From the NCBI GenBank assembly GCA_963747535.1, contig CAVVFX010000002.1:496001-560000 (forward strand): DNA of 64,000 nt. Reading direction: 5' to 3'. How positions within the stretch are numbered: the first letter of the stretch is position 1; each line of letters begins with the position of its first letter. The notes beneath the pieces were generated by a model. That model was not told where the DNA came from. It was given only the letters and a program-made list of their open reading frames with translations, and searched no databases. Of the stretch, positions 45,268 to 54,368 are shown piece by piece. The position numbers were made by a program, and so were the translations under genes. Source of the stretch: CAVVFX01 sp963747535. GTDB lineage: Bacteria > Acidobacteriota > Terriglobia > Bryobacterales > Bryobacteraceae.

Positions 45268-45655
45268 AAACCGGCTTACTCGCTGGCCATTCCGCGGATC
45301 AGGACTGAGAAACGCGCCTACCCCCGCCCAATCCACTTACCCACACATCCAGCGGTCGCCAACGTAGCCCCACCCAAAAACCACACATCCCACGACCCCA
45401 CCAAAACGGCGAAGTCGTGGGACACCTTTCCTCCAACTACAACTTCAGCGGCGCGAAATCCGAGCTAATCGCCTCCTCCACCAGCGCCCGGTCGAACACT
45501 CCGCTCACCGCATCTTCGAATTCGCAGCAATACTCCTGCCGGAACCATCGCTCTCCCATCGCCGCTTTTTCCTCCTTCAGAAATTCCGGCGCAATCCGCG
45601 GACAATCCGCCGCCGTCACCTGGACCCGCTCCCAGTCCTCGGTGCCGTGCGCCCA
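45268..45655. repeat. 388-bp direct repeat, left copy
   Basis: Aligns with 48014-48402 (about 93-95% by eye). It holds the last 72 codons of a terminase-like gene and about 170 bases downstream of it, including TCCACTTACCCACACATCCA and GGCGAAGTCGTGGGACAC. Homology stops abruptly at GTGCGCCCA (45655). Confidence 0.9.
45437..45655 (-). pseudogene. 3' fragment of terminase-like ATPase gene
   Basis: Encodes WAHGTEDWERVQVTAADCPR through SSDFAPLKL-stop, matching the end of the gene at 48183 residue for residue; everything upstream of WAHG is replaced by unrelated sequence. The open frame extends into that sequence (to 45763) but has no family resemblance there. Confidence 0.9.
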
Positions 45656-45979
45656 TCCACCGTGGCGGGGAGATCGGTAAGTACTGGGCGAGGCAGAACC
45701 CGGCCCAGAAACCAGTTTCGGGCGGTTTCCATATATTTCGACCTCATCAGATCGGTGTGCCAACCTCGATCGGGCTGCGGCCGAGGAAAACCTCGCGCAG
45801 GTGGATAGTGTGTTCAGATGGTAATGAACGAATGGGCAGCGGGACTTCTGAGAGCCGACGATGGCCGAGCGGGAACCAACGGAAACGGAGCCTCGCGCCT
45901 TGGAAGCTATCCTCTTCCCTTCGGGCTAAGCGCTCCCGCGCTCCGGCGCGGGACGCGAAAGGTCAATCGTGACATCTGC
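45656..45979. other. Region upstream of the ATPase gene
   Basis: Unique sequence between the terminase fragment and the ATPase start. It contains a perfect stem CCCGCGC-tccg-GCGCGGG at 45935-45952, 28 bases before the ATG, which could affect transcription or translation. No Shine-Dalgarno precedes the ATG. On the minus strand a frame near 45656-45750 (METARNWFLGRVLPRPVLTD) could be the edge of another lost gene. Confidence 0.4.
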
Positions 45980-47170
45980 ATGATCAAAAAAGTTACAGTT
46001 GCTTCCTTCAAATCGATTGAAAGAGCCGACGTCGAACTCGGAAACCTTAACGTCTTTGTTGGCGCGAACGGCTCAGGAAAGAGTAATCTGCTCGAAGCGA
46101 TCGGGGTCTTATCAGCGGCAGCCGATGGGAAGGTCACCGATCAAACGTTGCTGCAGCGAGGGGTTCGTCCGGGAGTTCCGAAGCTCTACAAATCGGCGTT
46201 TCCGACGCCGGGCAAGCAGCAGGCCGACCATATCTACTTTAAGGGGTCGTCGGCAGAGGCTCATTACGACGTCTCGCTAAACAACCCGATGTCCGACCCG
46301 AGTCCCTCGTGGAGATTCAAGACGGAGTTGCTTGGGCGCGGGGCCGCCAAGCTCGCAAGTAGAGGACCGAACATGCGAAACAATCCCAACACCGAAAATG
46401 GGCTCGCCGCGTTAAAAGTCGTGGAGCTCAAGGAGGGCGACCTCGCCTTGGCCCTGATGCGACGCCTCCAGAATTACGTGATATTTTCGCCTACTACCCC
46501 AGTGCTGCGCGGGGTCGCGCCGGAAACACAGCCCAGACAGCCTCTCGGCCTGTCTGGAGGCCGGCTGCCTGATGCGGTGCACGAACTGCTGATGGGACGT
46601 CGAGAGAACGAGCCAGCGAAACAAGTGTGCCTCGAGGCCCTGGAGCTCATTGGGTGGGCAAAGAATTTCGGTTCCGCATCCGCGTCTGAACTCCCGCTCT
46701 CTCCGGCGGCCAACCCGTCAGCAAAGGTGATCAAGTTCTGGGACAAGTACATGAAGCCAGGTCGTAACGTCCTTTCGGGCTACGACGCCAGCGAGGGTGC
46801 CTTGTACATACTTTTCCTGGCCGTTCTAGCCGCACACCCCCAGGCACTTTCCTTTTGCGCCGTCGACAACGCCGACCATGGGCTGAACCCCGGTTTGGCG
46901 ACGGCGTTGGTGAAGCGCTTCGCGCATTGGATTCTGAAAAGCAAAGATAATCGGCAAATTTTGATGACCAGCCACAACCCAGCCGTCTTAGACGGCTTGC
47001 CATTGCAGGATGATAGGGTTCGGCTGTTCACAGTGGACCGGGATAACCACGGTAGGACGATAGTCAAGCGAGTACTGGTCACCCCAAAGCTATTGGATAT
47101 GGCTTCCAAGGGGTGGACACTATCTCGCATGTGGACAAACAAGCTTATCGGGGGAATGCCGAGTGTCTAG
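45980..47170 (+). CDS. OLD/SMC-like AAA (ABC-type) ATPase, putative defence module part A
   Basis: 396 residues. MIKKVTVASFKSIERADVEL and Walker A GANGSGKSNLLEAI (about 32-45) mark the AAA_21/OLD group. Near the end are AVDNADHGLNPGLATALVKR (the Walker B/D-loop region, where the usual DEP is DNA) and QILMTSHNPAVLDGL (H-loop). The stop overlaps a GTG start of the TOPRIM gene. ATPase plus separate TOPRIM protein is the layout of PARIS (AriA/AriB) and of other OLD-like anti-phage modules; I cannot match it to a named system. Flanked by 388-bp direct repeats. The frame is open upstream to 45818, but MIKK is the family-like start. Confidence 0.82.
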   Translation: MIKKVTVASFKSIERADVELGNLNVFVGANGSGKSNLLEAIGVLSAAADGKVTDQTLLQRGVRPGVPKLYKSAFPTPGKQQADHIYFKGSSAEAHYDVSLNNPMSDPSPSWRFKTELLGRGAAKLASRGPNMRNNPNTENGLAALKVVELKEGDLALALMRRLQNYVIFSPTTPVLRGVAPETQPRQPLGLSGGRLPDAVHELLMGRRENEPAKQVCLEALELIGWAKNFGSASASELPLSPAANPSAKVIKFWDKYMKPGRNVLSGYDASEGALYILFLAVLAAHPQALSFCAVDNADHGLNPGLATALVKRFAHWILKSKDNRQILMTSHNPAVLDGLPLQDDRVRLFTVDRDNHGRTIVKRVLVTPKLLDMASKGWTLSRMWTNKLIGGMPSV

Positions 47171-47894
47171 CACCATGAGGATCGCCTTGGTGGGCGAGGG
47201 GGTAACTGATTTCGAGGTTCTGAAGGCAGCCATCGACTTCATGCTCAATGGCCGCTCGTTCGACCTGAAACTTCTGCAACCCGAAGGGAGCGTCGCATTT
47301 ATGGGCCGAGGGAACGCAGGCGCACTCGGCGGTGGATGGAAGGGGGTGTATCGGTGGTGCCTACAAGCCGCCCTTCGCGGCGGGGGCACCCTCGCCGGCG
47401 ACCCGCTTTTCATTAGCTACGACCTGCTGATACTTCAATTGGACGCCGACGTTGCGGGCGAAGATCCGGCAAACGACGCGGTTGATCCGATCCCCGAACT
47501 GAATGGACTATTACCATGCGAGCGGGCGTGCCCTCCCCCTAACGCGACCACCGACGCGCTCCGGCTGGTGATTCTCTCGTGGGCGGGCGAGGCGCAAACG
47601 CCGCCGCAGACTGTTCTCTGTACGCCTTCGAAGAGCACCGAGGCATGGGTAATGGCCGCTTTCTTTCCAGGAGACACGGAAATGGCAAGGCGGGGCTGGG
47701 AATGTCATGCGAGCCCAGCAGTTCGACTTGCTCAGCAACCCTTAGCTCGGCGCTTCGCGAAGAGACATGCAGATTATGAGGCGCGTTCGCCGCAATTACG
47801 ACTTGCATGGCCCGCGATTACGACAAGGCTCTCTGAGGCGATGCGGTTCCAAAACGAATTCATGAGTGCTGTCCAGAATCTACGTGCCGAGTGA
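47163..47894 (+). CDS. TOPRIM-like (DUF4276-type) protein, putative defence module part B
   Basis: 243 residues from GTG 47163 (8-base overlap with the ATPase gene) or 239 from ATG 47175. MRIALVGEGVTDFEVLKAAI contains the motif-1 Glu of TOPRIM folds and LLILQLDADVAGED the DxD pair; TPSKSTEAWVMAAFFPGD resembles the conserved end motif of DUF4276/DUF4435 proteins. TOPRIM partners of OLD-like ATPases cut DNA or RNA (tRNA in the case of AriB), so nuclease activity is a fair inference. Adjacent ATPase is presumed to be the sensor or regulator. Confidence 0.75.
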   Translation: MSSTMRIALVGEGVTDFEVLKAAIDFMLNGRSFDLKLLQPEGSVAFMGRGNAGALGGGWKGVYRWCLQAALRGGGTLAGDPLFISYDLLILQLDADVAGEDPANDAVDPIPELNGLLPCERACPPPNATTDALRLVILSWAGEAQTPPQTVLCTPSKSTEAWVMAAFFPGDTEMARRGWECHASPAVRLAQQPLARRFAKRHADYEARSPQLRLAWPAITTRLSEAMRFQNEFMSAVQNLRAE

Positions 47895-48013
47895 ATCGGG
47901 CGGCCCGATCGCAATTAGCTCTGGGATCTCGCGGCCGTCAATCGTAAATTGGTCCGAGACGGCGTTGTGGGAAGTTGATCCCGTGAAGTTCACAAGAAAC
48001 ACACAGACCATCG

Positions 48014-48402
48014 AAACTGGCTTACTCGCGGGTCATTCCACGGATCAAGACTGACAAATGCCCCTACGTCCGCCCAATCCACTTACCCACACATCCAGCG
48101 GTCGCCAACGTAGCCCCACCCAAAAACCACACCCCCCACGACCCCACCAAACGGCGAAGTCGTGGGACACTCCACCTACCTTCTACAACTTCAGCGGCGC
48201 GAAATCCGAGCTAATCGCTTCCTCCACCAGCGCCCGGTCGAACACCCCGCTCACCGCATCTTCGAATTCGCAGCAATACTCCTGCCGGAACCATCGCTCT
48301 CCCATCGCCGCTTTTTCCTCCTTCAGAAATTCCGGCGCAATCCGCGGACAATCCGCCGCCGTCACCTGGACCCGCTCCCAGTCCTCCGTGCCGTGCGCCC
48401 AC
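48014..48402. repeat. 388-bp direct repeat, right copy
   Basis: Right copy of the repeat at 45268-45655, here continuous with the full terminase-like gene. The two copies are in the same orientation 2746 bases apart and enclose the ATPase/TOPRIM pair. Confidence 0.9.
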
Positions 48403-48965
48403 GCGTCGTAGAAGAACCCGCGCTTCCCGAACGGTGTGCTCATCAGCCACAACGTTCCCCGGCTCACCGCCAGCATCGGCCGGATCGCCATGTACATCTC
48501 GTCGCTCACTCTCGAAGCTTCGTCCACCAGCATCAGCGACACCGCCGAAAAACCGCGGACCGTCGCCTCCGTTCCCGGCAGCCCGACAATCCGCGACCCG
48601 TTTGGAAACTGGATCGATATCTCGTTGTCGCCGTCGCCTCGTGGATTCGCGCCCAACTTCCTCGTGAACCCCATCGCCTTCCGCACGAACTCGCCGCTCT
48701 GCCGTGCGGACGGGCTGACCACTATCGTCAGGCTCTCGTCCTCCGTCCATGCGTGATGCACTGCCTTCGCCGCCGCAATGGTCGACTTGCCCCACTGCCG
48801 CGTGCAGTTCAATATTCCACGCTTCGGTTCAGTCGAGAGCACGCGGGCCTGTTGACCATCCGGTTCAAACCCCAGCATCTCGCGAACCCAATCCGCCGGC
48901 GCTGCCGCTATCTTCAGCTCCGCTGCCGGCCGGACCTCCGTTGTTTCATGAACTACCTCATACAC
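48183..48965 (-). CDS. Terminase-large-subunit-like ATPase lacking the nuclease domain
   Basis: 260 residues from a GTG at 48965. PADWVREMLGFEPDGQQARV and RGILNCTRQWGKSTIAAAKA (Walker A of the terminase type, RQWGKST) are followed by GLPGTEATVRGFSAV, LMLVDEASRV (Walker B) and LWLMSTPFGKRGFF (motif III). The chain ends soon after WFRQEYCCEFEDAVSGVFDR, where full terminases continue for 150-200 residues with an RNase H-like nuclease. No portal, capsid or small terminase gene is nearby, so this is not a prophage. I recall short proteins of this form in several Acidobacteriota; function unknown. Three copies (one whole, two broken) lie in this window. Confidence 0.85.
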   Translation of the reverse strand: MYEVVHETTEVRPAAELKIAAAPADWVREMLGFEPDGQQARVLSTEPKRGILNCTRQWGKSTIAAAKAVHHAWTEDESLTIVVSPSARQSGEFVRKAMGFTRKLGANPRGDGDNEISIQFPNGSRIVGLPGTEATVRGFSAVSLMLVDEASRVSDEMYMAIRPMLAVSRGTLWLMSTPFGKRGFFYDAWAHGTEDWERVQVTAADCPRIAPEFLKEEKAAMGERWFRQEYCCEFEDAVSGVFDRALVEEAISSDFAPLKL

Positions 48966-49070
48966 TTCCAAGCATATCCAGGAGACCGGAAAAAACGTCC
49001 GATCCGAGCTCGATCGAAGCCCGCATCCCTCAGAAACAAAACACCATCCCGTTATCCTGATCCGGCGTGA

Positions 49071-49098
49071 TTCGTGTTCATTCGTGTTCATTCGTGGC
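49071..49098. repeat. 10-bp tandem repeat (ATTCGTGTTC)
   Basis: Two perfect and one partial unit (ATTCGTGTTC ATTCGTGTTC ATTCGTGG). Lies between the terminase-like gene and the divergent peptidase gene. Confidence 0.8.
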
Positions 49099-49145
49099 CC
49101 GATGTTTTGCAGCCTTTCCCGGAGTTTGCATACCATTAGGTCTTT

Positions 49146-52037
49146 ATGACACTTCGGCTGATCGCACTCACTCTCCTCGTAACCCAAGTACTGGCGGGAG
49201 CGCAGAAGCCGGAGAAGCAGGATGAGGAATACAACCAACTCATCAAACAATATCTGCAGGATCCGCGCATCTCCACCGACCTGGTCGACCACATGCCCGC
49301 CTCGGAAACCGTCCCGTCGCCGCTGAAGTTTTTCGGGCGCATTCCCGGGACTCCCGGCGAGTTGACTTACGCCAAAGACATCCATCGCTATTACGAAGCG
49401 CTGGCCAAAGCATCACCGCGGGCACGCTTCTGGAAAATCGGCCAGACCGAGGAGGGTCGCGACATGGTGATCCTCGCTATCGCGGACGAGACCACCATCA
49501 AGCAACTCGACAAATACAAAGATATGCTGGCCCAACTCGGCGATCCCCGGAAGATCGACGAGGAGCAGGCCCGCAAACTCATCCATACTGCCAAACCGAT
49601 CTATTGGGTAATGAGCGGCGTACACTCACCGGAAACCGGCGGTCCCGAGATGCTGATCGAACTAGCCTTCCGGCTCATCGTCGAGGATACGCCGTTCATT
49701 CAGGCCATCCGCAAGAACGTGATTACATTTATTACGCCGGTCATTGAAGTCGACGGCCGCGAGAAGGCGGTCGATACCTATTACTACGGCAAAAAGACCG
49801 GGAAGCCGCGACCACCGCTCATGTACTGGGGCAAGTACGTGCAGCATGACAATAACCGCGACGGCATGGGACAACTTCTCGATCTGACCAGGAACATCAC
49901 CGAGGTGATCCTCGAGTGGCATCCTACCATCGGGCACGATCTGCACGAAGCGCAGTCCTATCTCTACATTTCCACCGGCACCGGCCCGTATAACAATTCG
50001 CTCGATCCGCTGCAGATCGACGAATGGTGGCTGCTGGCCGAAACGGAAGTCATGGAGATGGCCAGGCGCAATGTTCCGGGCGTATGGACCTATGGCTTTT
50101 ACGACGGTTGGGTGCCCAACTACCTGCTGTGGATCGCCACCACGCACAACCTCTTCGGCCGTTTTTACGAGGTGCAGAGTTATGGTCCGGACCTCGATGA
50201 AAAGCTGCACCTCGGCACCGCGGTGACCAGCCGCGAATGGTATCGCCCCAATCCGCCGCTCGCCGATATCAAATGGGGACCGCGGAATAACACCAACATC
50301 CAGGAATCGACTTTGTTGATTGCCATGCACAAGGTGGCGGAAGAACGTGAGCTATACCTCGAGAACTATTGGCTGAAGAATCTGCGCGCCATCGACAAGG
50401 GCAAGCGGGGACCCGTTTTCGCCTGGCTGATTCCGGCCGATCAGCGCCGTAAGGTGGACGCGGCGGAGATGGTAAATCACCTTCGTCATCAGGGTCTCGA
50501 GGTTCACCGTGCCGATGCTGCATTCAGCACGGACAAACTGGAGGTCGCCCAGGGGGACTATATCGTTCGCGCCGATCAGCCCTACCGCACCCTCGCCGAC
50601 ATGTACTTCAGCGTGCAGGATTATCCGCCGCAGAATCCCCGGCCTTACGACGATACCGGCTGGACCATGCAGTATATGCGCAACGTGAAGTTGACGCCGG
50701 TGAGAGAGAAGGCGATCCTTGACCATGCGATGACCCTGTTGACGGCCGATGCGAGGCTGGCCGGAGGGATCGATGGTTTTGGCGCCACGCTGGTGATGGA
50801 GCACACTACCGACAACGCGCTGATGGCCTTCCGGTTTCGCAATAAAGAGACGAAGATGCTGGTGGCGGAAGAGAATTTCGAAGAAAGCGGCCATAAGTGG
50901 CACGCGGGAGCGTTCATTATCCCAGACGCGGACCGTGCCAAACTCGAGCCGGCGTTGAAAGAGCTAGGGCTCATGGCCACCGCCGTAGCCGTCCGGCCGC
51001 TCGTCAAATCCCACGAGCTGAAGACGCCGCGCATCGGCTTTATCCATTCGTGGTCGAGTACCCAGGACGAGGGGTGGGTGCGCGCCGCACTCGATTACTA
51101 CGGCATCCCGTACACTTACTTCGCGGATCAGAAGCTGCGGGAATGGAACCTGAGTTCCAAGTTCGATGTGATCATCTTTCCGCAGACCAGGGGCACCTCG
51201 CGGGAGATCATCACCGGGATTCCCCTGAGCGGCAAGGATCCGATCCCGTATAAGAAATCGGAACTGACTCCTAACCTCGGCGTCGTCGATGAGACCGACG
51301 ATGTGCGCGGTGGAATGGGAATGGAGGGTCTGCTGGAGTTGGAGAGGTTTGTGGAAGAGGGAGGCACGCTGATCACGGAGGGCTCGACGGCGGCATTGAT
51401 GGCTGAGTTCAACCTCAACTCGGGAATCACAGTGGAGCATCCATCGCAGTTGTTCGCGCGCGGCTCCATTCTGCGCGGAACATTTACCGACTTCAAGAGT
51501 CCGATCGCTTACGGCTACACCGAAAAAGATCTGCCCGTCTATTTCAATCAGGACCCGGTTTTGTCGGCGTCAGCCGGACCTTCCGCGGCGTCATTCAGCG
51601 GCAGCCAGAATGTGGCCGTCAATGCTGGAGCGGTGCATCTCTCGACGCTCGAGGGGAACCAGGCCGCTGTGCCCGCCCCGGTGCTGGGAGGTCCAGGTCC
51701 GGTTGCAGTTCCAGCGCCGCCCGCAGCGCCTCAGCCGCGGCCCACGCCCGGTCCGGACAACCGGGCGATTTTCTCCGGTCCCAGCATGACTCCGCTGGAG
51801 CGTCCCCGGATCATCATGCAGTTCCCTGCCAAGGCTGAAGACATGCTGCTGTCCGGAACCCTGTCCGGAGGCGAGGCCTTGTCCAATCGTGCGCTGGTGA
51901 CGGATGTGACTCTGGGCAAAGGGCACATCGTGATGTTCGCCTTGCGCCCGTTCTGGCGCTGGCAGACGCAAGGCACCTTTTTCCTGGCCTTCAACGCCAT
52001 CCTGAACTGGGACCACCTGGGCGCCGGACGGCCCTGA
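49146..52037 (+). CDS. Exported M14-family zinc carboxypeptidase-like protein
   Basis: 963 residues with signal peptide (LRLIALTLLVTQVLAGAQ). HSPETGGPEM (His160, Glu163) gives two zinc ligands, DNNRDG (235-240) the substrate-binding Asn-Arg region, and WHPTIGHDLHEAQ the third ligand. The C-terminal 350 residues contain a glutamine-amidotransferase-like region (FDVIIFPQTRGTS, LELERFVEEGGTLITEGSTA) and a Pro-rich stretch (PVLGGPGPVAVPAPPAAPQP). Large exported M14 peptidases of this type are frequent in Acidobacteriota. Stand-alone gene. Confidence 0.88.
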   Translation: MTLRLIALTLLVTQVLAGAQKPEKQDEEYNQLIKQYLQDPRISTDLVDHMPASETVPSPLKFFGRIPGTPGELTYAKDIHRYYEALAKASPRARFWKIGQTEEGRDMVILAIADETTIKQLDKYKDMLAQLGDPRKIDEEQARKLIHTAKPIYWVMSGVHSPETGGPEMLIELAFRLIVEDTPFIQAIRKNVITFITPVIEVDGREKAVDTYYYGKKTGKPRPPLMYWGKYVQHDNNRDGMGQLLDLTRNITEVILEWHPTIGHDLHEAQSYLYISTGTGPYNNSLDPLQIDEWWLLAETEVMEMARRNVPGVWTYGFYDGWVPNYLLWIATTHNLFGRFYEVQSYGPDLDEKLHLGTAVTSREWYRPNPPLADIKWGPRNNTNIQESTLLIAMHKVAEERELYLENYWLKNLRAIDKGKRGPVFAWLIPADQRRKVDAAEMVNHLRHQGLEVHRADAAFSTDKLEVAQGDYIVRADQPYRTLADMYFSVQDYPPQNPRPYDDTGWTMQYMRNVKLTPVREKAILDHAMTLLTADARLAGGIDGFGATLVMEHTTDNALMAFRFRNKETKMLVAEENFEESGHKWHAGAFIIPDADRAKLEPALKELGLMATAVAVRPLVKSHELKTPRIGFIHSWSSTQDEGWVRAALDYYGIPYTYFADQKLREWNLSSKFDVIIFPQTRGTSREIITGIPLSGKDPIPYKKSELTPNLGVVDETDDVRGGMGMEGLLELERFVEEGGTLITEGSTAALMAEFNLNSGITVEHPSQLFARGSILRGTFTDFKSPIAYGYTEKDLPVYFNQDPVLSASAGPSAASFSGSQNVAVNAGAVHLSTLEGNQAAVPAPVLGGPGPVAVPAPPAAPQPRPTPGPDNRAIFSGPSMTPLERPRIIMQFPAKAEDMLLSGTLSGGEALSNRALVTDVTLGKGHIVMFALRPFWRWQTQGTFFLAFNAILNWDHLGAGRP

Positions 52038-52107
52038 TGGACAGGCGATGGTAGTCGCGTTAAAGGCTGCCGGGCAGCCCCGCGCAGCCCAAAGGGCTAC
52101 TCCGTAT

Positions 52108-52139
52108 AGCGGCAAGCCGCAAAAACGGCTACTCCGCAG
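52108..52139. repeat. 32-bp dispersed repeat
   Basis: AGCGGCAAGCCGCAAAAACG, then GCTACTCCGCAG; matches 58899-58930 with one change. Contains a small palindrome GCGGC-aa-GCCGC. Between the peptidase stop and the TolC gene end. Confidence 0.75.
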
Positions 52140-52208
52140 TCGGGGCAGGCCAAGGGCCTTCTCCACAATTCTTCGCGACCCGCGAAGGTTCAGACTATTC
52201 GTAGTACA

Positions 52209-54035
52209 CTACTTCACTTTTCCCGCCAACGCATCATCGAACGACACGCCATTCCTCTCCAGCGTCTCGCCCAGCACCTGGTCCAGAGCGACACGCGCAT
52301 GCGTATAAGTGGCCATCGCGGTAATCTCGGACAACTGCGCTGCAGCCAGGTTACGCTGATCGGTGACCAGTTCGGCCAACGTCGCGCTGCCGGAGGCGAA
52401 TCGCTTCTGATCAGAATCCAGCAATTGCTCCTGCAGCGTGCGCGTGTTGGTGGCTGCCGAGTAGCGCGCGCGCGTCTGCCGGAGCGCGCTCATTTGCTTC
52501 GAGATATCGACCACGATCTGATTGTTGTCGCGTTGTCCGCTGACTTCGGACTGGCGCAGCAGGACTTGATCGACCCCATAATCGCCCTGCGCCTGGCGAT
52601 TGTTGAACGGGATCGAAAGATAAATGCTGGCCTGGTTATTCGGAAAGTCGCGCCGGAAGATCTGGCCCAAGGCGGTCCCATAGCCGCCGACCAGTTGCGG
52701 AGCCGGCGGGACGCCGCTGGAAGCTTGCGGTGTGCCGGCCGCTCCTCGATCATAGGTCTGCGCGGCGCCCTGCAACGTCGGCAGCAGAGGATTCACGGTT
52801 CCGAGAGCATTGATCTGCGCCACTTCGTCTTTGATCTTAGAGACGGCAACGTCGGGGCGCTGCGCCATGGCTTTCTTGACCAACTCCCGCAACGGGGGCA
52901 GATCGTCTTTCTCAGGCACCTGAATATGATCGACCGGAACAATCTCAGCCGCTTCCAGCAGCGGGTCTTCATTGCGGGCCAACGTTTGCCTCAACAACTC
53001 AGCCTGCTGCTCGACCGCTGCCTGCGCGATGCGCAGATCCATCCGCCGGCTGGCGACTTCGGCCTCCGCGCGGGGCAATTCGTACCTCGCCTGCACGCCG
53101 AAGCTGATCTCCTTCCTGGTGTCACCCAGGAACTTCTCCGCCACGTCCAGCGCATGCTGACGGGCTTTGACCTCGTCGTATCCACTCGCCAGGTCCCAAT
53201 ACAGGTTGAGCACGCTTGCGACCAGATCGATCAGTTGGGATCGAAACGTCTCGCGGGCCGCGCCGATATTCATCTTCGCGATGCGAATGCCCCGGTTATT
53301 GAGGGCGATGCCAAAACCCTGGAGGAAGTTGTGCCGGATGAACAGGTCCATGTGCGGGCCCACCACGGGATTGAGCACATCGCTCGGCGAATTCTCTTTC
53401 AGATACTGCTCGTAGTCGCGAAACTGCACCAGGCCGCCGCTGAGCAGGCCTTGCTGAAGAACGGTGTTGTAGGTGCGCTCGTCGTCGACCAGCGCGGTAG
53501 TCTGGCTCACCACGGTATTGGCCTGGGGCTGGGTGAGATGCGAAAAGGTCGTGGTGTTTTGCAGAACCGGATCGAGGTTCGGCGTGATCGCGCCGATTTG
53601 CTGGATGGATGCCGCGCCGCCGCCACCGCCACCTCCGCCGCCGCTGCCGCTCAAAAGGCCGGCGCTCTGCGTACTGCCGTTCACTCCGATGCCGCTGTCG
53701 ACACTTGATACCTGGGCGCTCGCGCTCGGCACGCCGCGTACGGGACCACCCGCTTGCGAACGCTGATACGCCGAAGCGGCCAACAGCGGCCCATAGCGAT
53801 CGATCTCCAGATCGAGATTGTTCTCGAGGGCCAGCGCCAGGGCGTCCTGCACCGTCAAATACAGCTTGCCGGCGCGAATCAAATCGCGCAGCCGGGTGGA
53901 GTTGTTGAGCCGGACCGGCGGAACCGCCGGTGTGCGATAGGGTCGAATGAGAACGGTGCCGCCTGGTTTCTCGACCGTGATAGGAGAGTCCTGGGCCAGG
54001 GTGGTTTGCAGGAGGAGGGCAGCCAGTAACAACAT
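52209..54035 (-). CDS. TolC-family outer-membrane efflux protein
   Basis: 608 residues from ATG 54035 (signal peptide MRISGLF is out of frame; in frame MLLLAALLLQTTLA). Two halves of the OEP fold are seen: long helices with LENNLDLEIDRYGPLLAASA and VLNLYWDLASGYDEVKARQH, then VDQVLLRQSEVSGQRDNNQI and YTHARVALDQVLGETLERNG. A Gly-rich run near residue 105 is part of an insert that is unusual for TolC. The protein forms a trimeric outer-membrane channel for an ABC or RND exporter. It is related to the next gene and separated from it by repeats. Confidence 0.88.
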   Translation of the reverse strand: MLLLAALLLQTTLAQDSPITVEKPGGTVLIRPYRTPAVPPVRLNNSTRLRDLIRAGKLYLTVQDALALALENNLDLEIDRYGPLLAASAYQRSQAGGPVRGVPSASAQVSSVDSGIGVNGSTQSAGLLSGSGGGGGGGGGAASIQQIGAITPNLDPVLQNTTTFSHLTQPQANTVVSQTTALVDDERTYNTVLQQGLLSGGLVQFRDYEQYLKENSPSDVLNPVVGPHMDLFIRHNFLQGFGIALNNRGIRIAKMNIGAARETFRSQLIDLVASVLNLYWDLASGYDEVKARQHALDVAEKFLGDTRKEISFGVQARYELPRAEAEVASRRMDLRIAQAAVEQQAELLRQTLARNEDPLLEAAEIVPVDHIQVPEKDDLPPLRELVKKAMAQRPDVAVSKIKDEVAQINALGTVNPLLPTLQGAAQTYDRGAAGTPQASSGVPPAPQLVGGYGTALGQIFRRDFPNNQASIYLSIPFNNRQAQGDYGVDQVLLRQSEVSGQRDNNQIVVDISKQMSALRQTRARYSAATNTRTLQEQLLDSDQKRFASGSATLAELVTDQRNLAAAQLSEITAMATYTHARVALDQVLGETLERNGVSFDDALAGKVK

Positions 54036-54062
54036 GCGAATTAGCGGGCTGTTTTGCAGCCG

Positions 54063-54090
54063 GGCAGACCACGAAAGACGATGGTCTACC
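54063..54090. repeat. Dispersed hairpin repeat
   Basis: GGCAGACCACGAAAGACGAT then GGTCTACC; one mismatch in the stem. 28 bases upstream of the TolC start. Confidence 0.75.
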
Positions 54091-54109
54091 CTGCGGGCCG
54101 AGGCGGGGC

Positions 54110-54360
54110 TGCTTTGCAGCCGCTGGACTTTGGCCATTTGAATTTCAACTTCTTGCGAAGCAGGGGGCACTTGTAACGGCGAAAGCTCGTTTCTCCGGCT
54201 TGGTCTCGAATGGTCGGGGGAGAGGCAAAGCCGCAGAAACGGCCCCAACCCAGGCCGCTTCGCGCACCAAAGCCTGTCGCGTGGGCGACAAGAGCGACCA
54301 GGGGGTCGCTTGCGGACGTAGGCGTCCGCCCCACAAAAGGCCAAAGCCGAGGGGCTGCTT
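54110..54360. repeat. Composite interspersed repeat
   Basis: Same layout as 15814-16092: GGACTTTGGCCATTTGAATT, ACTTCTTGCGAAGCAGG, GCGACCAGGGGGTCGCTTGC, GGACGTAGGCGTCCGCCCCA and AAAAGGCCAAAGCCGAGGGG. A hairpin repeat lies at each end. Confidence 0.8.
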
Positions 54361-54368
54361 TGCAGCCG

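Noticed and set aside
48183..48965. Prophage
   Set aside because: Only a shortened terminase-like ATPase is present; no portal, capsid, tail, integrase or lysis genes.
48162..49070. 302-codon plus-strand frame
   Set aside because: Opposite the terminase-like gene, which has Walker A and B on the minus strand.
52299..53708. 469-codon plus-strand frame
   Set aside because: Antisense to the TolC gene; Arg/Leu/Gln-rich text without domain character.
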